From the NCBI GenBank assembly GCA_025363555.1, contig JANYDQ010000324.1, forward strand, positions 1 through 43,175: a DNA stretch of 43,175 bases, given 5' to 3'. The position numbers and the translations under genes are program-made. The notes beneath the pieces are model-generated. The model did no database searches, had not been told where the DNA came from, and worked only from the letters and a program-made list of their open reading frames with translations. This document shows, piece after piece, positions 33,648 through 40,913 of this stretch. This stretch comes from Bacteroidota bacterium. GTDB taxonomy: Bacteria > Bacteroidota > Bacteroidia > 2-12-FULL-35-15. Within the stretch, counting starts at the first letter, position 1, and every line of letters begins with the position of its first letter.

Positions 33648-34526
33648 ATGAAAATAGCTATTTACGCGCGTAATACAACCGATAATGTATCGGAACATAT
33701 TCAAGTGTTGTTTAATAAACTCAAAGAATATAAAACCGAGGTGGTTATTTTTGAGCCATTTTATCATTTCATAAAAACTAAATTATCGGTTGAAGGAAAT
33801 ATAACTACTTTTTCTTCTCCTGCCGATTTGAAAGCAAAGGTGGATTACGTATTGAGTTTGGGAGGGGATGGCACTTTCCTGGAAACAATTACTTTTGTAA
33901 GAAACTCCGAACTGCCTGTATTAGGTATCAACACCGGGCGAATGGGTTTCCTGGCAAATGTGGCAAAAGAAGAAATAACGGATGCCATAGATGCCTTGAT
34001 GAATAAAAAATATGCTATTGAACAACGAACCTTACTGCAAGTTACCCATCCCCAAAATTTGTTTGGTGAAGTAAATTATGGGTTGAATGAATTGACTATC
34101 CTGAAAAAAGATTCTTCTTCCATGATTATTATTCACACTTTTATCAATGGAAATTTCCTGAATTCTTATTTTGCCGATGGATTAATAATTGCAACACCTA
34201 CCGGCTCTACTGCTTATTCATTGAGCTGCGGAGGACCATTAGTGATGCCGGGCTCACAAAATTTTGTGATTACTCCTATTGCTCCCCATAATTTGAATGT
34301 ACGACCTTTGGTTATTTCTGATGATAATATTATCACCCTGCGGGTGGAAGGCAGAAGTCCGAATTACCTGTTATCATTAGATTCCCGCAATGTGGTGATT
34401 GATTCGTCCATTGAACTTACCTTGCAAAAGGCAGAGTTTTGCATTCATCTTATTCAACTTGAAAACCAAAACTTTTATACCACTATCAGGAATAAACTGC
34501 TATGGGGGCTGGATAGAAGAGTATAG
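33648..34526 (+). CDS. nadK: NAD kinase
   Basis: Phosphorylates NAD to NADP. The 292-residue protein has the GGDGT motif (72-76) with its catalytic Asp, the NE-x motif in GLNELTILKKD, and the TPTGSTAYSLSCGGP block that binds NAD. Length is normal. It follows the CBS/ACT gene by 35 bases and precedes kynureninase by 37, so the three are probably one transcript, linking NADP supply with the kynurenine route, whose monooxygenase uses NADPH. Confidence 0.95.
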   Translation: MKIAIYARNTTDNVSEHIQVLFNKLKEYKTEVVIFEPFYHFIKTKLSVEGNITTFSSPADLKAKVDYVLSLGGDGTFLETITFVRNSELPVLGINTGRMGFLANVAKEEITDAIDALMNKKYAIEQRTLLQVTHPQNLFGEVNYGLNELTILKKDSSSMIIIHTFINGNFLNSYFADGLIIATPTGSTAYSLSCGGPLVMPGSQNFVITPIAPHNLNVRPLVISDDNIITLRVEGRSPNYLLSLDSRNVVIDSSIELTLQKAEFCIHLIQLENQNFYTTIRNKLLWGLDRRV

Positions 34527-34563
34527 TTTTTTAAAATAATTAATCTCCGAATACTATTCCTTT

Positions 34564-35832
34564 ATGATTTACGAAAACACACTGGCATTTGCACAGCAAA
34601 TGGATTCAAAGGATGGTTTAAAAGGCTATCGTGACAAGTTTTATTTCCCGTTGATGCACGGAAAAAAGACAATTTATTTTACCGGTAATTCACTTGGATT
34701 GCAACCAAAAACTACGCAGGATTATGTATTAAATGAATTGGAAGACTGGGCAACCTTTGGGGTAGAAGGACACTTTCACGCACGAAACAAATGGCTTTCT
34801 TACCATGAACAATTTGCTGCGCCTGTTGCAAAAATAGTGGGTGCATTGCCTGCTGAAATTGTAGTGATGAATCAACTCACAGTGAATTTGCATTTACTAA
34901 TGGTTAGCTTTTATCGCCCTAATAACAAGCGATACAAAATACTGTGCGAAGCAAAAGCATTTCCTTCCGACCAGTATGCCATGCAATCGCAGGTAAAGTT
35001 TCATGGTTATAATCCAGGGGATGCTATTATAGAAATAGCTGCCAGGGAAGGGGAAAACTGCATTCGTGATGAAGATATTATTGAAGCGATAGAAAAAAAT
35101 AAAGATTCTCTTGCGATGATACTGATAGGGGGAGTAAATTATTTTACGGGGCAGGTGTTCGATATGAAAGCCATTACAGAAGCCGGGCACAAAGCAGGAG
35201 CAATAGTTGGTTTTGATTTGGCTCATGCTGCGGGCAATCTAAAACTTCATCTTCATGATTGGAATGTGGATTTTGCCTGCTGGTGTTCGTATAAATATTT
35301 AAACTCCGGACCGGGCGGAGTGGCGGGAGTTTACATTAACGAACGCCATTTGACAGAAAAGGATATTCCCCGCTTTTCGGGCTGGTGGGGGCATGATAAA
35401 GGAACTCGGTTTAAAATGGAAAAAGATTTTGTTCCCATTCCTTCTGCCGAAGCATGGCAAATGAGCAATGCACCAGTACTTTCCATGGCGGCACATAAAG
35501 CCGCAGTAGATATTTTTGATGAAGCAGGAATGGATGCACTGGTTGAAAAAGCAGAATTGCTGACGGGTTATCTTGAATTTGTGATTGATGAAATAAATAA
35601 ATCATTAGAACAAAAACTGGAAATAATTACTCCGAGAGATAAAACACAAAGGGGTTGTCAGCTATCTGTTGTAGCGCATGGAAGAGGAAAAGATTTATTT
35701 AATAAATTAACCGAAGCCGGTGTTATTTCCGATTGGAGAGAGCCCAATGTTATTCGTTGCGCTCCTGTGCCTTTGTATAATTCTTTTGAGGATGTTTTTA
35801 CTTTCGGTGAGATTTTAAAAAGTTCATTATAG
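34564..35832 (+). CDS. kynU: Kynureninase
   Basis: PLP enzyme that cleaves kynurenine or 3-hydroxykynurenine to anthranilate or 3-hydroxyanthranilate plus alanine. The 422-residue protein is a fold-type I aminotransferase-like enzyme with the PLP lysine at Lys244 in CSYKYLNSGPGG, the FTGNSLGLQPK segment near the N-terminus that binds substrate, and the FDLAHAAGN motif with the PLP-ring Asp. With a monooxygenase gene nearby, 3-hydroxykynurenine is the likely substrate. The stop codon is followed after three bases by a TTTGCG-type repeat, so the operon downstream of this gene appears interrupted. Confidence 0.94.
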   Translation: MIYENTLAFAQQMDSKDGLKGYRDKFYFPLMHGKKTIYFTGNSLGLQPKTTQDYVLNELEDWATFGVEGHFHARNKWLSYHEQFAAPVAKIVGALPAEIVVMNQLTVNLHLLMVSFYRPNNKRYKILCEAKAFPSDQYAMQSQVKFHGYNPGDAIIEIAAREGENCIRDEDIIEAIEKNKDSLAMILIGGVNYFTGQVFDMKAITEAGHKAGAIVGFDLAHAAGNLKLHLHDWNVDFACWCSYKYLNSGPGGVAGVYINERHLTEKDIPRFSGWWGHDKGTRFKMEKDFVPIPSAEAWQMSNAPVLSMAAHKAAVDIFDEAGMDALVEKAELLTGYLEFVIDEINKSLEQKLEIITPRDKTQRGCQLSVVAHGRGKDLFNKLTEAGVISDWREPNVIRCAPVPLYNSFEDVFTFGEILKSSL

Positions 35833-35835
35833 TAA

Positions 35836-35948
35836 TGGCTCGCAAAGACGCAAAGAACGCCAGGAAACAACTAATAAAAAATGCACGCAAAGGCGCAAAG
35901 AAATAATTTCTAAAAACCCTTTGCGAACTTTGCGTCTTTGCGAGACAT
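35836..35948. repeat. TTTGCGTCTTTGCG repeat cluster left of the GxxExxY gene
   Basis: An inverted copy (35836-35865, with CTCGCAAAGACGCAAAG), a partial copy (CGCAAAGGCGCAAAG near 35886-35900) and a direct copy (35919-35948) lie here. The outer copies are inverted to each other and can form a long hairpin. The direct copy matches the one after the gene at 28 of 30 positions. Confidence 0.85.
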
Positions 35949-35978
35949 AATTTGGGAGAAACAAAAAACAGATATATT

Positions 35979-36356
35979 ATGACTGAAAATGAAATCTCAT
36001 CCGTTCTTTTAGATATATTTATTAAAGTTCATTCTGAATTAGGACCTGGATTATTGGAGAGTGTTTATGAAGAAGTTATATGCTATGAATTGACTAAAAG
36101 AGGAATTGCATTTCAAAGACAACAAGGCATCTCTGTTATTTATGATGATAAAAAAATGGAAGTTGGTTTTAGGGCTGATATAGTAGTTGAAAAGAAAGTG
36201 ATTGTTGAAATTAAATCTGTGGAACAAGTTCTACCGGTACATTTCAAAATTCTTTTGACTTATTTAAGACTTACGGAAATTAAATTAGGGTTATTAGTTA
36301 ATTTTAATGTCAATCTTATTAAAGACGGTGTTAAGCGCGTTGTAAATAATTTATAA
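35979..36356 (+). CDS. GxxExxY family protein, PD-(D/E)XK-like
   Basis: The 125-residue protein (ATG at 35979; a TTG at 35952 inside the flanking sequence is less likely) has the eponymous motif as Gly24-x-x-Glu27-x-x-Tyr30 in GLLESVY. Asp67 in FRADIVV and Glu77-x-Lys79 in VEIKS give the arrangement of a PD-(D/E)XK nuclease core. The family is widespread, short and functionally uncharacterised; nuclease activity is inferred from the motif. It is framed by TTTGCGTCTTTGCG repeats and sits between kynU and kmo, which suggests an inserted cassette. Confidence 0.82.
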   Translation: MTENEISSVLLDIFIKVHSELGPGLLESVYEEVICYELTKRGIAFQRQQGISVIYDDKKMEVGFRADIVVEKKVIVEIKSVEQVLPVHFKILLTYLRLTEIKLGLLVNFNVNLIKDGVKRVVNNL

Positions 36357-36364
36357 ATAATAAA

Positions 36365-36394
36365 CTTTGCGCTCTTTGCGTCTTTGCGAGACAT
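36365..36394. repeat. TTTGCGTCTTTGCG repeat right of the GxxExxY gene
   Basis: Direct copy of 35919-35948: 28 of 30 bases identical, including a perfect 21-base 3' part. It begins 8 bases after the stop codon. The two copies bracket the gene in the same orientation, like a cassette boundary. Confidence 0.85.
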
Positions 36395-36401
36395 CTTTCA
36401 A

Positions 36402-36869
36402 ATGAAACCTATCAAATTTAAAACAACACTTACTAAAATGGGCGCATGGACAATGGCAATTGCTACTGTTGATACAAAGAAAATATTTGGAACCTCAGGA
36501 TACATTCGAATAAAAGGAACTATAGATGGAGTGCCTTTTAAAGGACTTTCATTAATGCCAAGAAAAGAAGGAAGTCATATAATGGCTATAAAAGCTAAGT
36601 TTCGCAAAGCAATACGAAAAGAAGCAGGTGATACAGTGGAATTAATAATTGAAAGAGATTACGATGAAATGGAAATTCCGGATGAACTGATAGAAGCATT
36701 TGAAGCCAGTCCGGAAGCAAAGAAAATGTTTGATTCATATTCTTATTCCAATAAAAAATATTTCATAGAACATATTACTGAAGCTAAAAGAGAGGCAACA
36801 AAAGATAAACGGGCTGTGGAAAGTATTTTGTTATTAGAAAAACGGTTCAAAGAAAAAACAACACGCTAA
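36402..36869 (+). CDS. DUF1905 / YdeI-OmpD-associated family protein
   Basis: The ATG at 36402 gives 155 residues. A TTG at 36384 lies inside the repeat and is rejected. The N-terminal part (about 1-85) is a DUF1905 beta domain that starts with KFKTTLTKMGAW and contains SGYIRIKGTIDGVPF; the C-terminal part (about 95-155) has the YdeI/OmpD-associated helical segment (SPEAKKMFDSYSYSNKKYFIEHI). The biochemical role of these families is not established. The gene begins 7 bases after the repeat and precedes kmo by 54 bases. Confidence 0.8.
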   Translation: MKPIKFKTTLTKMGAWTMAIATVDTKKIFGTSGYIRIKGTIDGVPFKGLSLMPRKEGSHIMAIKAKFRKAIRKEAGDTVELIIERDYDEMEIPDELIEAFEASPEAKKMFDSYSYSNKKYFIEHITEAKREATKDKRAVESILLLEKRFKEKTTR

Positions 36870-36923
36870 TATTGAGAAATTAGTTGCCAAAGAAGGAATG
36901 CACGATAAATACAAAAAGAAAAT

Positions 36924-38270
36924 ATGAGTAATAAAAATGTAACATTAGTAGGAGCAGGCTTGGTTGGCTCCCTGTTAAGCATCTATTTAGCAAAGCGCGG
37001 ATACAAGGTAAACATATTTGAACGCAGACCAGACATGCGCAAAGCTACCATTTCTGCCGGAAAATCTATTAACCTTGCATTAAGCGACCGCGGTTGGAAA
37101 GGATTGGAAGGAGTGGGAATAGACAATGAAATAAGGAAAATAGCCATCCCTATGTACGGACGGTTTATTCATCATAAAAACGAAACCACCGCTTTTCAGC
37201 CTTATGGCAAGGACAACCAGGCTATCTACTCGGTTTCCCGTGCCGATATAAATATGAAGCTAATGGACCTGGCAGAACAACAATCGAACATAAAAATACA
37301 GTTTGATGAACGCTGCACTCATATTGACAGAGCTAACCTGGAAACGCATTTCGAAAACAATACTTCAAAAGAAATTACAAAATTAAAAAGTGATTTATTG
37401 TTTGGTGCCGATGGAGCATTTGCTGCTTCGCGTTTAAATATGCAGCTTTCCACCGACCGGTTCGAATACAATCAACATTACATTGAAGCTGGATATAAGG
37501 AATTAATTATTCCTCCGGGTGCTAACGGAGAATTCCTGATGGAGAAAAATGCGCTTCACATCTGGCCTCGCGGAAGTTTTATGATGATAGCTTTGCCTAA
37601 CGTTGATGGCAATTTTACCTGCACCTTGTTCCTTCCTTTCGAAGGTGAAAAATCGTTTGCCAATTTAAAAACACAGGAACAAATAAAACTATTTTTCGAA
37701 ACCGAGTTCCCGGACGCTGTTCCGCTTATGCCTACGCTGCTTACCGATTTTATTCATAACCCTGTGGCATCATTGGTTACTGTAAAATGTTTTCCATGGA
37801 CATTCGATAACAGGATAGGACTAATTGGCGATGCCGCCCATGCCATCGTTCCTTTCTTCGGACAGGGCATGAACTGCGGGTTTGAAGACTGTGTGGTATT
37901 AAATGATTTAATGGAAAAGCACAACGAAAACTGGAACGAAATCTTTCCTGAATACGAATCGCTACGCAAACCCGATGGTGATGCAATAGCCGATTTGGCT
38001 GTTGCGAACTTTGTGGAAATGCGCGACAAAACAGGCAATCCAGCCTTTTTATTACAAAAGAAAATAGAAGCAAACTTTAGTGCTAAACATCCCGACAAGT
38101 GGATTCCTCTTTATTCCATGGTTACGTACAGCCCTCATATCCGCTATTCCACTGCTATGCGCGAAGGGCAAAAGCAGGAAGCCATTATGCAAAAAATTAT
38201 GGCTATGCCCGGTATTGATACAAAATGGGATAGCGAAGATGTAGAAAAAGCAATGCTACAGTATTTGTAA
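36924..38270 (+). CDS. kmo: Kynurenine 3-monooxygenase
   Basis: FAD- and NADPH-dependent hydroxylase that makes 3-hydroxykynurenine from kynurenine. The 448-residue protein has an N-terminal FAD-binding glycine motif (VGAGLVGSLLS), the SINLALSDRGWKGL segment characteristic of KMO, a DG motif (GADGAFAASR) and the second FAD site GDAAHAIVPFFGQGMNCGFED. The eukaryotic enzyme has a C-terminal membrane helix; here the C-terminus lacks a strong hydrophobic segment, so it is probably soluble. Kynureninase is upstream on the same strand, separated by the GxxExxY and DUF1905 genes. Confidence 0.95.
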   Translation: MSNKNVTLVGAGLVGSLLSIYLAKRGYKVNIFERRPDMRKATISAGKSINLALSDRGWKGLEGVGIDNEIRKIAIPMYGRFIHHKNETTAFQPYGKDNQAIYSVSRADINMKLMDLAEQQSNIKIQFDERCTHIDRANLETHFENNTSKEITKLKSDLLFGADGAFAASRLNMQLSTDRFEYNQHYIEAGYKELIIPPGANGEFLMEKNALHIWPRGSFMMIALPNVDGNFTCTLFLPFEGEKSFANLKTQEQIKLFFETEFPDAVPLMPTLLTDFIHNPVASLVTVKCFPWTFDNRIGLIGDAAHAIVPFFGQGMNCGFEDCVVLNDLMEKHNENWNEIFPEYESLRKPDGDAIADLAVANFVEMRDKTGNPAFLLQKKIEANFSAKHPDKWIPLYSMVTYSPHIRYSTAMREGQKQEAIMQKIMAMPGIDTKWDSEDVEKAMLQYL

Positions 38271-38273
38271 AAC

Positions 38274-38296
38274 AAACAATAGCCTTATTATTGTTT
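38274..38296 (+). terminator. Hairpin after kmo
   Basis: Arms AAACAATA (38274-38281) and TATTGTTT (38289-38296) with a 7-base loop, immediately after the kmo stop. AT-rich, so a weak terminator at best. Confidence 0.45.
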
Positions 38297-38365
38297 AGAC
38301 GCTACGCTTTAGGAAGCCCAATGGGTGAAGTATGGCGTGTGCCTCCGGCAGTCGGTGTGCCGGGT

Positions 38366-38740
38366 TCAGTTTTTTTTATCGTCATCTTCTTCATTGTCGG
38401 TTTCCAGGTTAAAGCGGTGCATCATGCGGTGTACAAGGGGTGAAAACAAAATACCAACCGTAGTAATTAATGTGATACCACTAAACAAGGCATAAAAGGA
38501 AGCGAAGTATTTGGCAGCATCTGTTTTTAATATATCCACCGGACCCATACCTCCTAATATCATACTGGCATTTAAAACAGCATCAGGAAAAGGTAAGTTG
38601 CCCAGCCACATATAGCCTGCTACACCCATGGCAAGCGAAAAAGAAATGATGGTAAAAGCTAATAAAAAATTATCGCGTAACCGTTTAAAAAACTTTTTCT
38701 TAGTAATTAATGGTTTTGTTTTGTGTTCGTATTTAAACAT
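38366..38740 (-). CDS. Small membrane protein of unknown function, two-helix channel-like layout
   Basis: I do not recognise the family with confidence. The 124-residue protein has a basic N-terminus (about 1-25), a hydrophobic helix (about 28-50), a loop with a Gly-rich turn LGGMG (about 63-67), a second helix (about 80-102) and an acidic C-terminal tail (DNEEDDD). The layout helix, short central Gly-rich loop, helix resembles a two-helix ion channel subunit, but no TVGYG-type filter is present, so I do not call it a channel. It converges on the kmo gene and stands alone. Confidence 0.6.
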   Translation of the reverse strand: MFKYEHKTKPLITKKKFFKRLRDNFLLAFTIISFSLAMGVAGYMWLGNLPFPDAVLNASMILGGMGPVDILKTDAAKYFASFYALFSGITLITTVGILFSPLVHRMMHRFNLETDNEEDDDKKN

Positions 38741-38781
38741 AGTGTTTAATGGACTATGTATTTTTTTTAATGTTCCTTTTT

Positions 38782-38811
38782 CTTTGCATTCTTTGCGTCT
38801 TTGCCAGACAT
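38782..38811. repeat. Solitary TTTGCGTCTTTGCG repeat copy
   Basis: CTTTGCATTCTTTGCGTCTT and the following GCCAGACAT match the 30-base repeat that flanks the GxxExxY gene, with a few changes. No GxxExxY gene accompanies this copy, so the repeat also occurs alone. Confidence 0.75.
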
Positions 38812-39105
38812 TTTTATTCCTTTACCACTTTCCCATTCTTCATCACCCCTTTTTTGTTTCTCACTTCATACCTATACATTCCTTTTGCAAAGAGCTTCTA
38901 TAAAATATTCTGCCCCGCACAAATTCCATAACCAAACAAAAAAAATACTGTAATAAGTTTTTTCACAGCAGTAAGTTTTAATAAGTCATGAAGAACAAAT
39001 GTATGATTTATTATTTCACTATGCCCCTCTCCCCAAAAAATCCCCTCTCCATTTATGGAATTTTCATTTTTATTCATCTTATATATAGTAACTCAAAAAG
39101 CCGGT

Positions 39106-39138
39106 AAAATTTATTGTTGGTTTTATACAATAAATTTT
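39106..39138 (+). promoter_or_regulatory. Perfect 12-bp inverted repeat upstream of the LytTR gene
   Basis: AAAATTTATTGT (39106-39117) and ACAATAAATTTT (39127-39138) with a 9-base loop, ending 50 bases before the LytTR ATG. It may be an operator or a leader hairpin. LytTR proteins usually bind direct repeats, so self-binding is not implied. Confidence 0.5.
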
Positions 39139-39188
39139 CTCTTTCTTCGTTAGCTAAATATAACTGGTAAACCAATAAAAATAAAACC

Positions 39189-39608
39189 ATGAAAACAAAC
39201 TATTCATTTTTCAATTGGGGGCTGGGCAAAAAAATTACACTGCTGAAATATAATAAACGTACTGTCAAAGTGTATTTGGATAGAGAATGGAAGGAATTGA
39301 AGGTACGCGATATTGAGTTCCTGGAATCGGATGGCAGTTATTGCATTATTCATTTTGTGAATCAAAAGCCCGTGGTCAGTTCGCTTGGGCTGGCATATTA
39401 TTCCAAACAACTCCCGGTCAATTTTTTCGGAAAATACCATAGAAGTTTTGTGTTCAACAGGTGGTTTGTGGAAAATTTTATAACGGGGAAAACATGGACA
39501 GCAACAATGAAAAGTGGTCATCAATTACCCGTGAGCGATAAGCTGGAAACGGAATTTAAAGAAGATTATTTTGAATTTCAAAAACTGAAAAAGAATGTTG
39601 AAGAATAA
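39189..39608 (+). CDS. Stand-alone LytTR DNA-binding protein
   Basis: The 139-residue protein is built around one LytTR domain (about 30-115): VRDIEFLESDGSYCIIHF and FGKYHRSFVFNRWFVENF match its central strands and recognition region. There is no receiver domain and no membrane segment, so it is not a normal response regulator. It probably binds DNA as a transcription factor, with the signal entering another way. Its start codon follows the inverted repeat at 39106-39138. The mobile element begins 166 bases downstream. Confidence 0.8.
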   Translation: MKTNYSFFNWGLGKKITLLKYNKRTVKVYLDREWKELKVRDIEFLESDGSYCIIHFVNQKPVVSSLGLAYYSKQLPVNFFGKYHRSFVFNRWFVENFITGKTWTATMKSGHQLPVSDKLETEFKEDYFEFQKLKKNVEE

Positions 39609-39773
39609 AAATTGGATTTCGGGCTTACTGTTTACAATGGTTTCGGGGCAGAAATGCGTTTTCGTAAAACGGTTGATGTGCCCGATTATCTCATCCGTTA
39701 CTTTTACATCCGCAAACAAGTCGTTCTTTTTATAACTGAAAACCTCCGCGAACTTTCGTGATACAATCATAAA

Positions 39774-39798
39774 GGTAACTACATACCTGTTACAGCAG
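39774..39798 (+). repeat. Left terminal inverted repeat of the IS1595-type element
   Basis: 25 bases matching the reverse complement of 43149-43173 with one mismatch (C at 39782 against T). Confidence 0.88.
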
Positions 39799-39882
39799 AC
39801 TGACCATAAATATCACAAAACCAATAAACTACACTTATTTTTAATATATTACATTTAGAATTATTATTATTATTATTTTGTG

Positions 39883-39890
39883 TACCTTTG
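39883..39890 (+). promoter_or_regulatory. Candidate -7 box for the first passenger module
   Basis: TACCTTTG matches TAnnTTTG, 138 bases before the 40029 ATG. No -33 TTG is clear. The long leader contains 7-bp inverted pairs at 39909-39915/39937-39943 and 39967-39973/39981-39987. Confidence 0.4.
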
Positions 39891-39966
39891 TGTCGTAGAA
39901 ACATTTTTAACTACTGAAAATCACACCGCATCGGATAGTAGTTCCCTGTAACCACAAACAAAATGG

Positions 39967-39987
39967 AATATTATTTGATATAATATT
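39967..39987 (+). promoter_or_regulatory. Inverted repeat upstream of the first HicB-like gene
   Basis: Arms AATATTA (39967-39973) and TAATATT (39981-39987) with a 7-base centre, 41 bases before the ATG at 40029. The position would suit an autoregulatory operator; its AT richness makes chance occurrence possible. Confidence 0.35.
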
Positions 39988-40028
39988 TTAGGGAAACATC
40001 ATTTACATTTACAAATAAATCGGTAACA

Positions 40029-40385
40029 ATGACAACTTACAATAAAAAACCAGCGTCTTTAGAAATTATCACCAACAAAAAAGGTGATGTATCTATTTCT
40101 ATTGAATATTTAACTCTGAAAAAGCAAGATGAAAAAGGGTATTATATACAATGTCCCTCTTTAAAAACTATTGGATTTTCTGCGGTAAATTTTGAAGAAG
40201 CAGAAAAAGACCACGAAAAAGATTTGGATGTTTTTATAAAAGTTCATTTAAAAAGAAAAACGCTTCATTCTGCCCTAAAATCTTTAGGATGGGAGGAAAT
40301 AAAAGATAATAATTTCAGTAATGAAAGCATCCCGTCTTATTTACTGCCCAGAACTAAGGTGAACTCCGCATTGATTACCTGTTAA
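40029..40385 (+). CDS. HicB-like antitoxin-type protein, first passenger module
   Basis: The 118-residue protein resembles the HicB partial RNase H-like fold: a two-strand start (VSISIEYLTLK), then YYIQCPSLKTIGFSA, a helix rich in Glu/Lys (EEAEKDHEKDLDVFIKVH) and an ending ALKSLGWEE that is characteristic of Bacteroidota HicB-like proteins. No DNA-binding domain is obvious at its C-terminus. The next gene starts 6 bases after its stop, forming a two-gene unit like an antitoxin-toxin pair, but the partner is not a clear HicA. Confidence 0.55.
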   Translation: MTTYNKKPASLEIITNKKGDVSISIEYLTLKKQDEKGYYIQCPSLKTIGFSAVNFEEAEKDHEKDLDVFIKVHLKRKTLHSALKSLGWEEIKDNNFSNESIPSYLLPRTKVNSALITC

Positions 40386-40391
40386 TTTTAA

Positions 40392-40631
40392 ATGGATTTC
40401 GCTAAAAGCACCGTAGAAAACTTCATAATTAATTATGGAGGGGATGACATAGAATTAATGAAAGATATTGAAGGGTGTGATGTTTGGATACTTCAAAACG
40501 GAATAACAATAAAATTACCAAGCGATAATTCAAGAATCCCCGAAGCTCAAGTCAGTCTTATTTCTGAAGTTAAATTAGACCTTCATCAATGGGAGTACGA
40601 CTATTGGCTCGGAAATAACACCCCACATTAA
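40392..40631 (+). CDS. Small protein of unknown family, partner of the first HicB-like gene
   Basis: The 79-residue acidic protein is not recognised. It reads as helix (about 4-14), two short strands around VWILQNGITIKLP, then a long helix ending in HQWEYDYWLG. The start codon follows the HicB-like stop by 6 bases, so translation is probably coupled. A HicA-type toxin would show a GSHH motif, which is absent. By position it could be the toxin, or an immunity or regulatory partner. A 7-bp hairpin (40642-40660) follows its stop. Confidence 0.55.
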   Translation: MDFAKSTVENFIINYGGDDIELMKDIEGCDVWILQNGITIKLPSDNSRIPEAQVSLISEVKLDLHQWEYDYWLGNNTPH

Positions 40632-40641
40632 AATCAACTCC

Positions 40642-40660
40642 TTTACTGTAACGCAGTAAA
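40642..40660 (+). terminator. Hairpin after the first passenger module
   Basis: Arms TTTACTG (40642-40648) and CAGTAAA (40654-40660) with loop TAACG, 11 bases after the 79-residue gene. No immediate U-run, so it could be a terminator or an operator for the next promoter. Confidence 0.4.
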
Positions 40661-40681
40661 ATATGCAATTGTTTATAACTT

Positions 40682-40715
40682 TTTTGTTATACATTGTAAA
40701 ACATTTGTATCTTTG
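40682..40715 (+). promoter_or_regulatory. Promoter of the RHH-transposase unit, with an embedded repeat
   Basis: TTG at 40684-40686, 21 bases, then TATCTTTG at 40708-40715. The ATG of the RHH gene at 40723 is only 8 bases after the -7 box, so the transcript would be almost leaderless. The octamer GTAAAACA at 40696-40703 lies between the two promoter boxes. Confidence 0.65.
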
Positions 40716-40722
40716 TACCCGA

Positions 40723-40863
40723 ATGAAGAACGAAAATATAAATATCAGAGTAGAAAAAAAATTGAAAGACAAGCTACAAGCTATGGCTGACAAGGATAAT
40801 AGGACGCTATCAAATTTTATAGAGATGCAATTAATAAAACTTACAGAAACTAAAAAACAGTAA
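40723..40863 (+). CDS. Ribbon-helix-helix DNA-binding protein
   Basis: A 46-residue protein starting at the ATG at 40723; a longer frame from 40663 would put its N-terminus across the promoter. The NINIRVEKKLKDKLQAMADK start and the DNRTLSNFIEMQL helix are a typical Arc/CopG ribbon-helix-helix pattern, which binds DNA as a dimer. It is the first gene of the transposase unit. The octamer GTAAAACA lies in its own promoter and twice just upstream of the transposase (40886-40893 and 40906-40913), a candidate binding site for this protein. Confidence 0.7.
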   Translation: MKNENINIRVEKKLKDKLQAMADKDNRTLSNFIEMQLIKLTETKKQ

Positions 40864-40885
40864 GAATATATTTTTTACCCATAAT

Positions 40886-40913
40886 GTAAAACAAAATACA
40901 ACAAAGTAAAACA
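40886..40913 (+). promoter_or_regulatory. Paired GTAAAACA octamers upstream of the transposase gene
   Basis: Two identical octamers at 40886-40893 and 40906-40913, 20 bases apart (two helical turns), end 10 bases before the transposase ATG. A third copy is in the RHH promoter. Direct repeats at helical spacing suit cooperative binding by a ribbon-helix-helix protein (inference). Confidence 0.5.

Larger units (their letters stand above)
38741..39188. other. Intergenic gap with a TTTGCG repeat and a perfect inverted repeat
   Basis: No gene is supported here. A further TTTGCGTCTTTGCG copy lies at 38782-38811 and a 12-bp perfect inverted repeat at 39106-39138. The rest is AT-rich without a convincing promoter. 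Confidence 0.6.

Noticed and set aside
35952-35978. TTG start for the GxxExxY protein
   Set aside because: The nine extra residues derive from sequence next to the repeat; the ATG at 35979 gives the expected family start.
39525-39770. Minus-strand frame annotated as a complete gene
   Set aside because: About a third overlaps the LytTR gene antisense, and its start is at the edge of the mobile element; it is kept only as a possible remnant in the findings.
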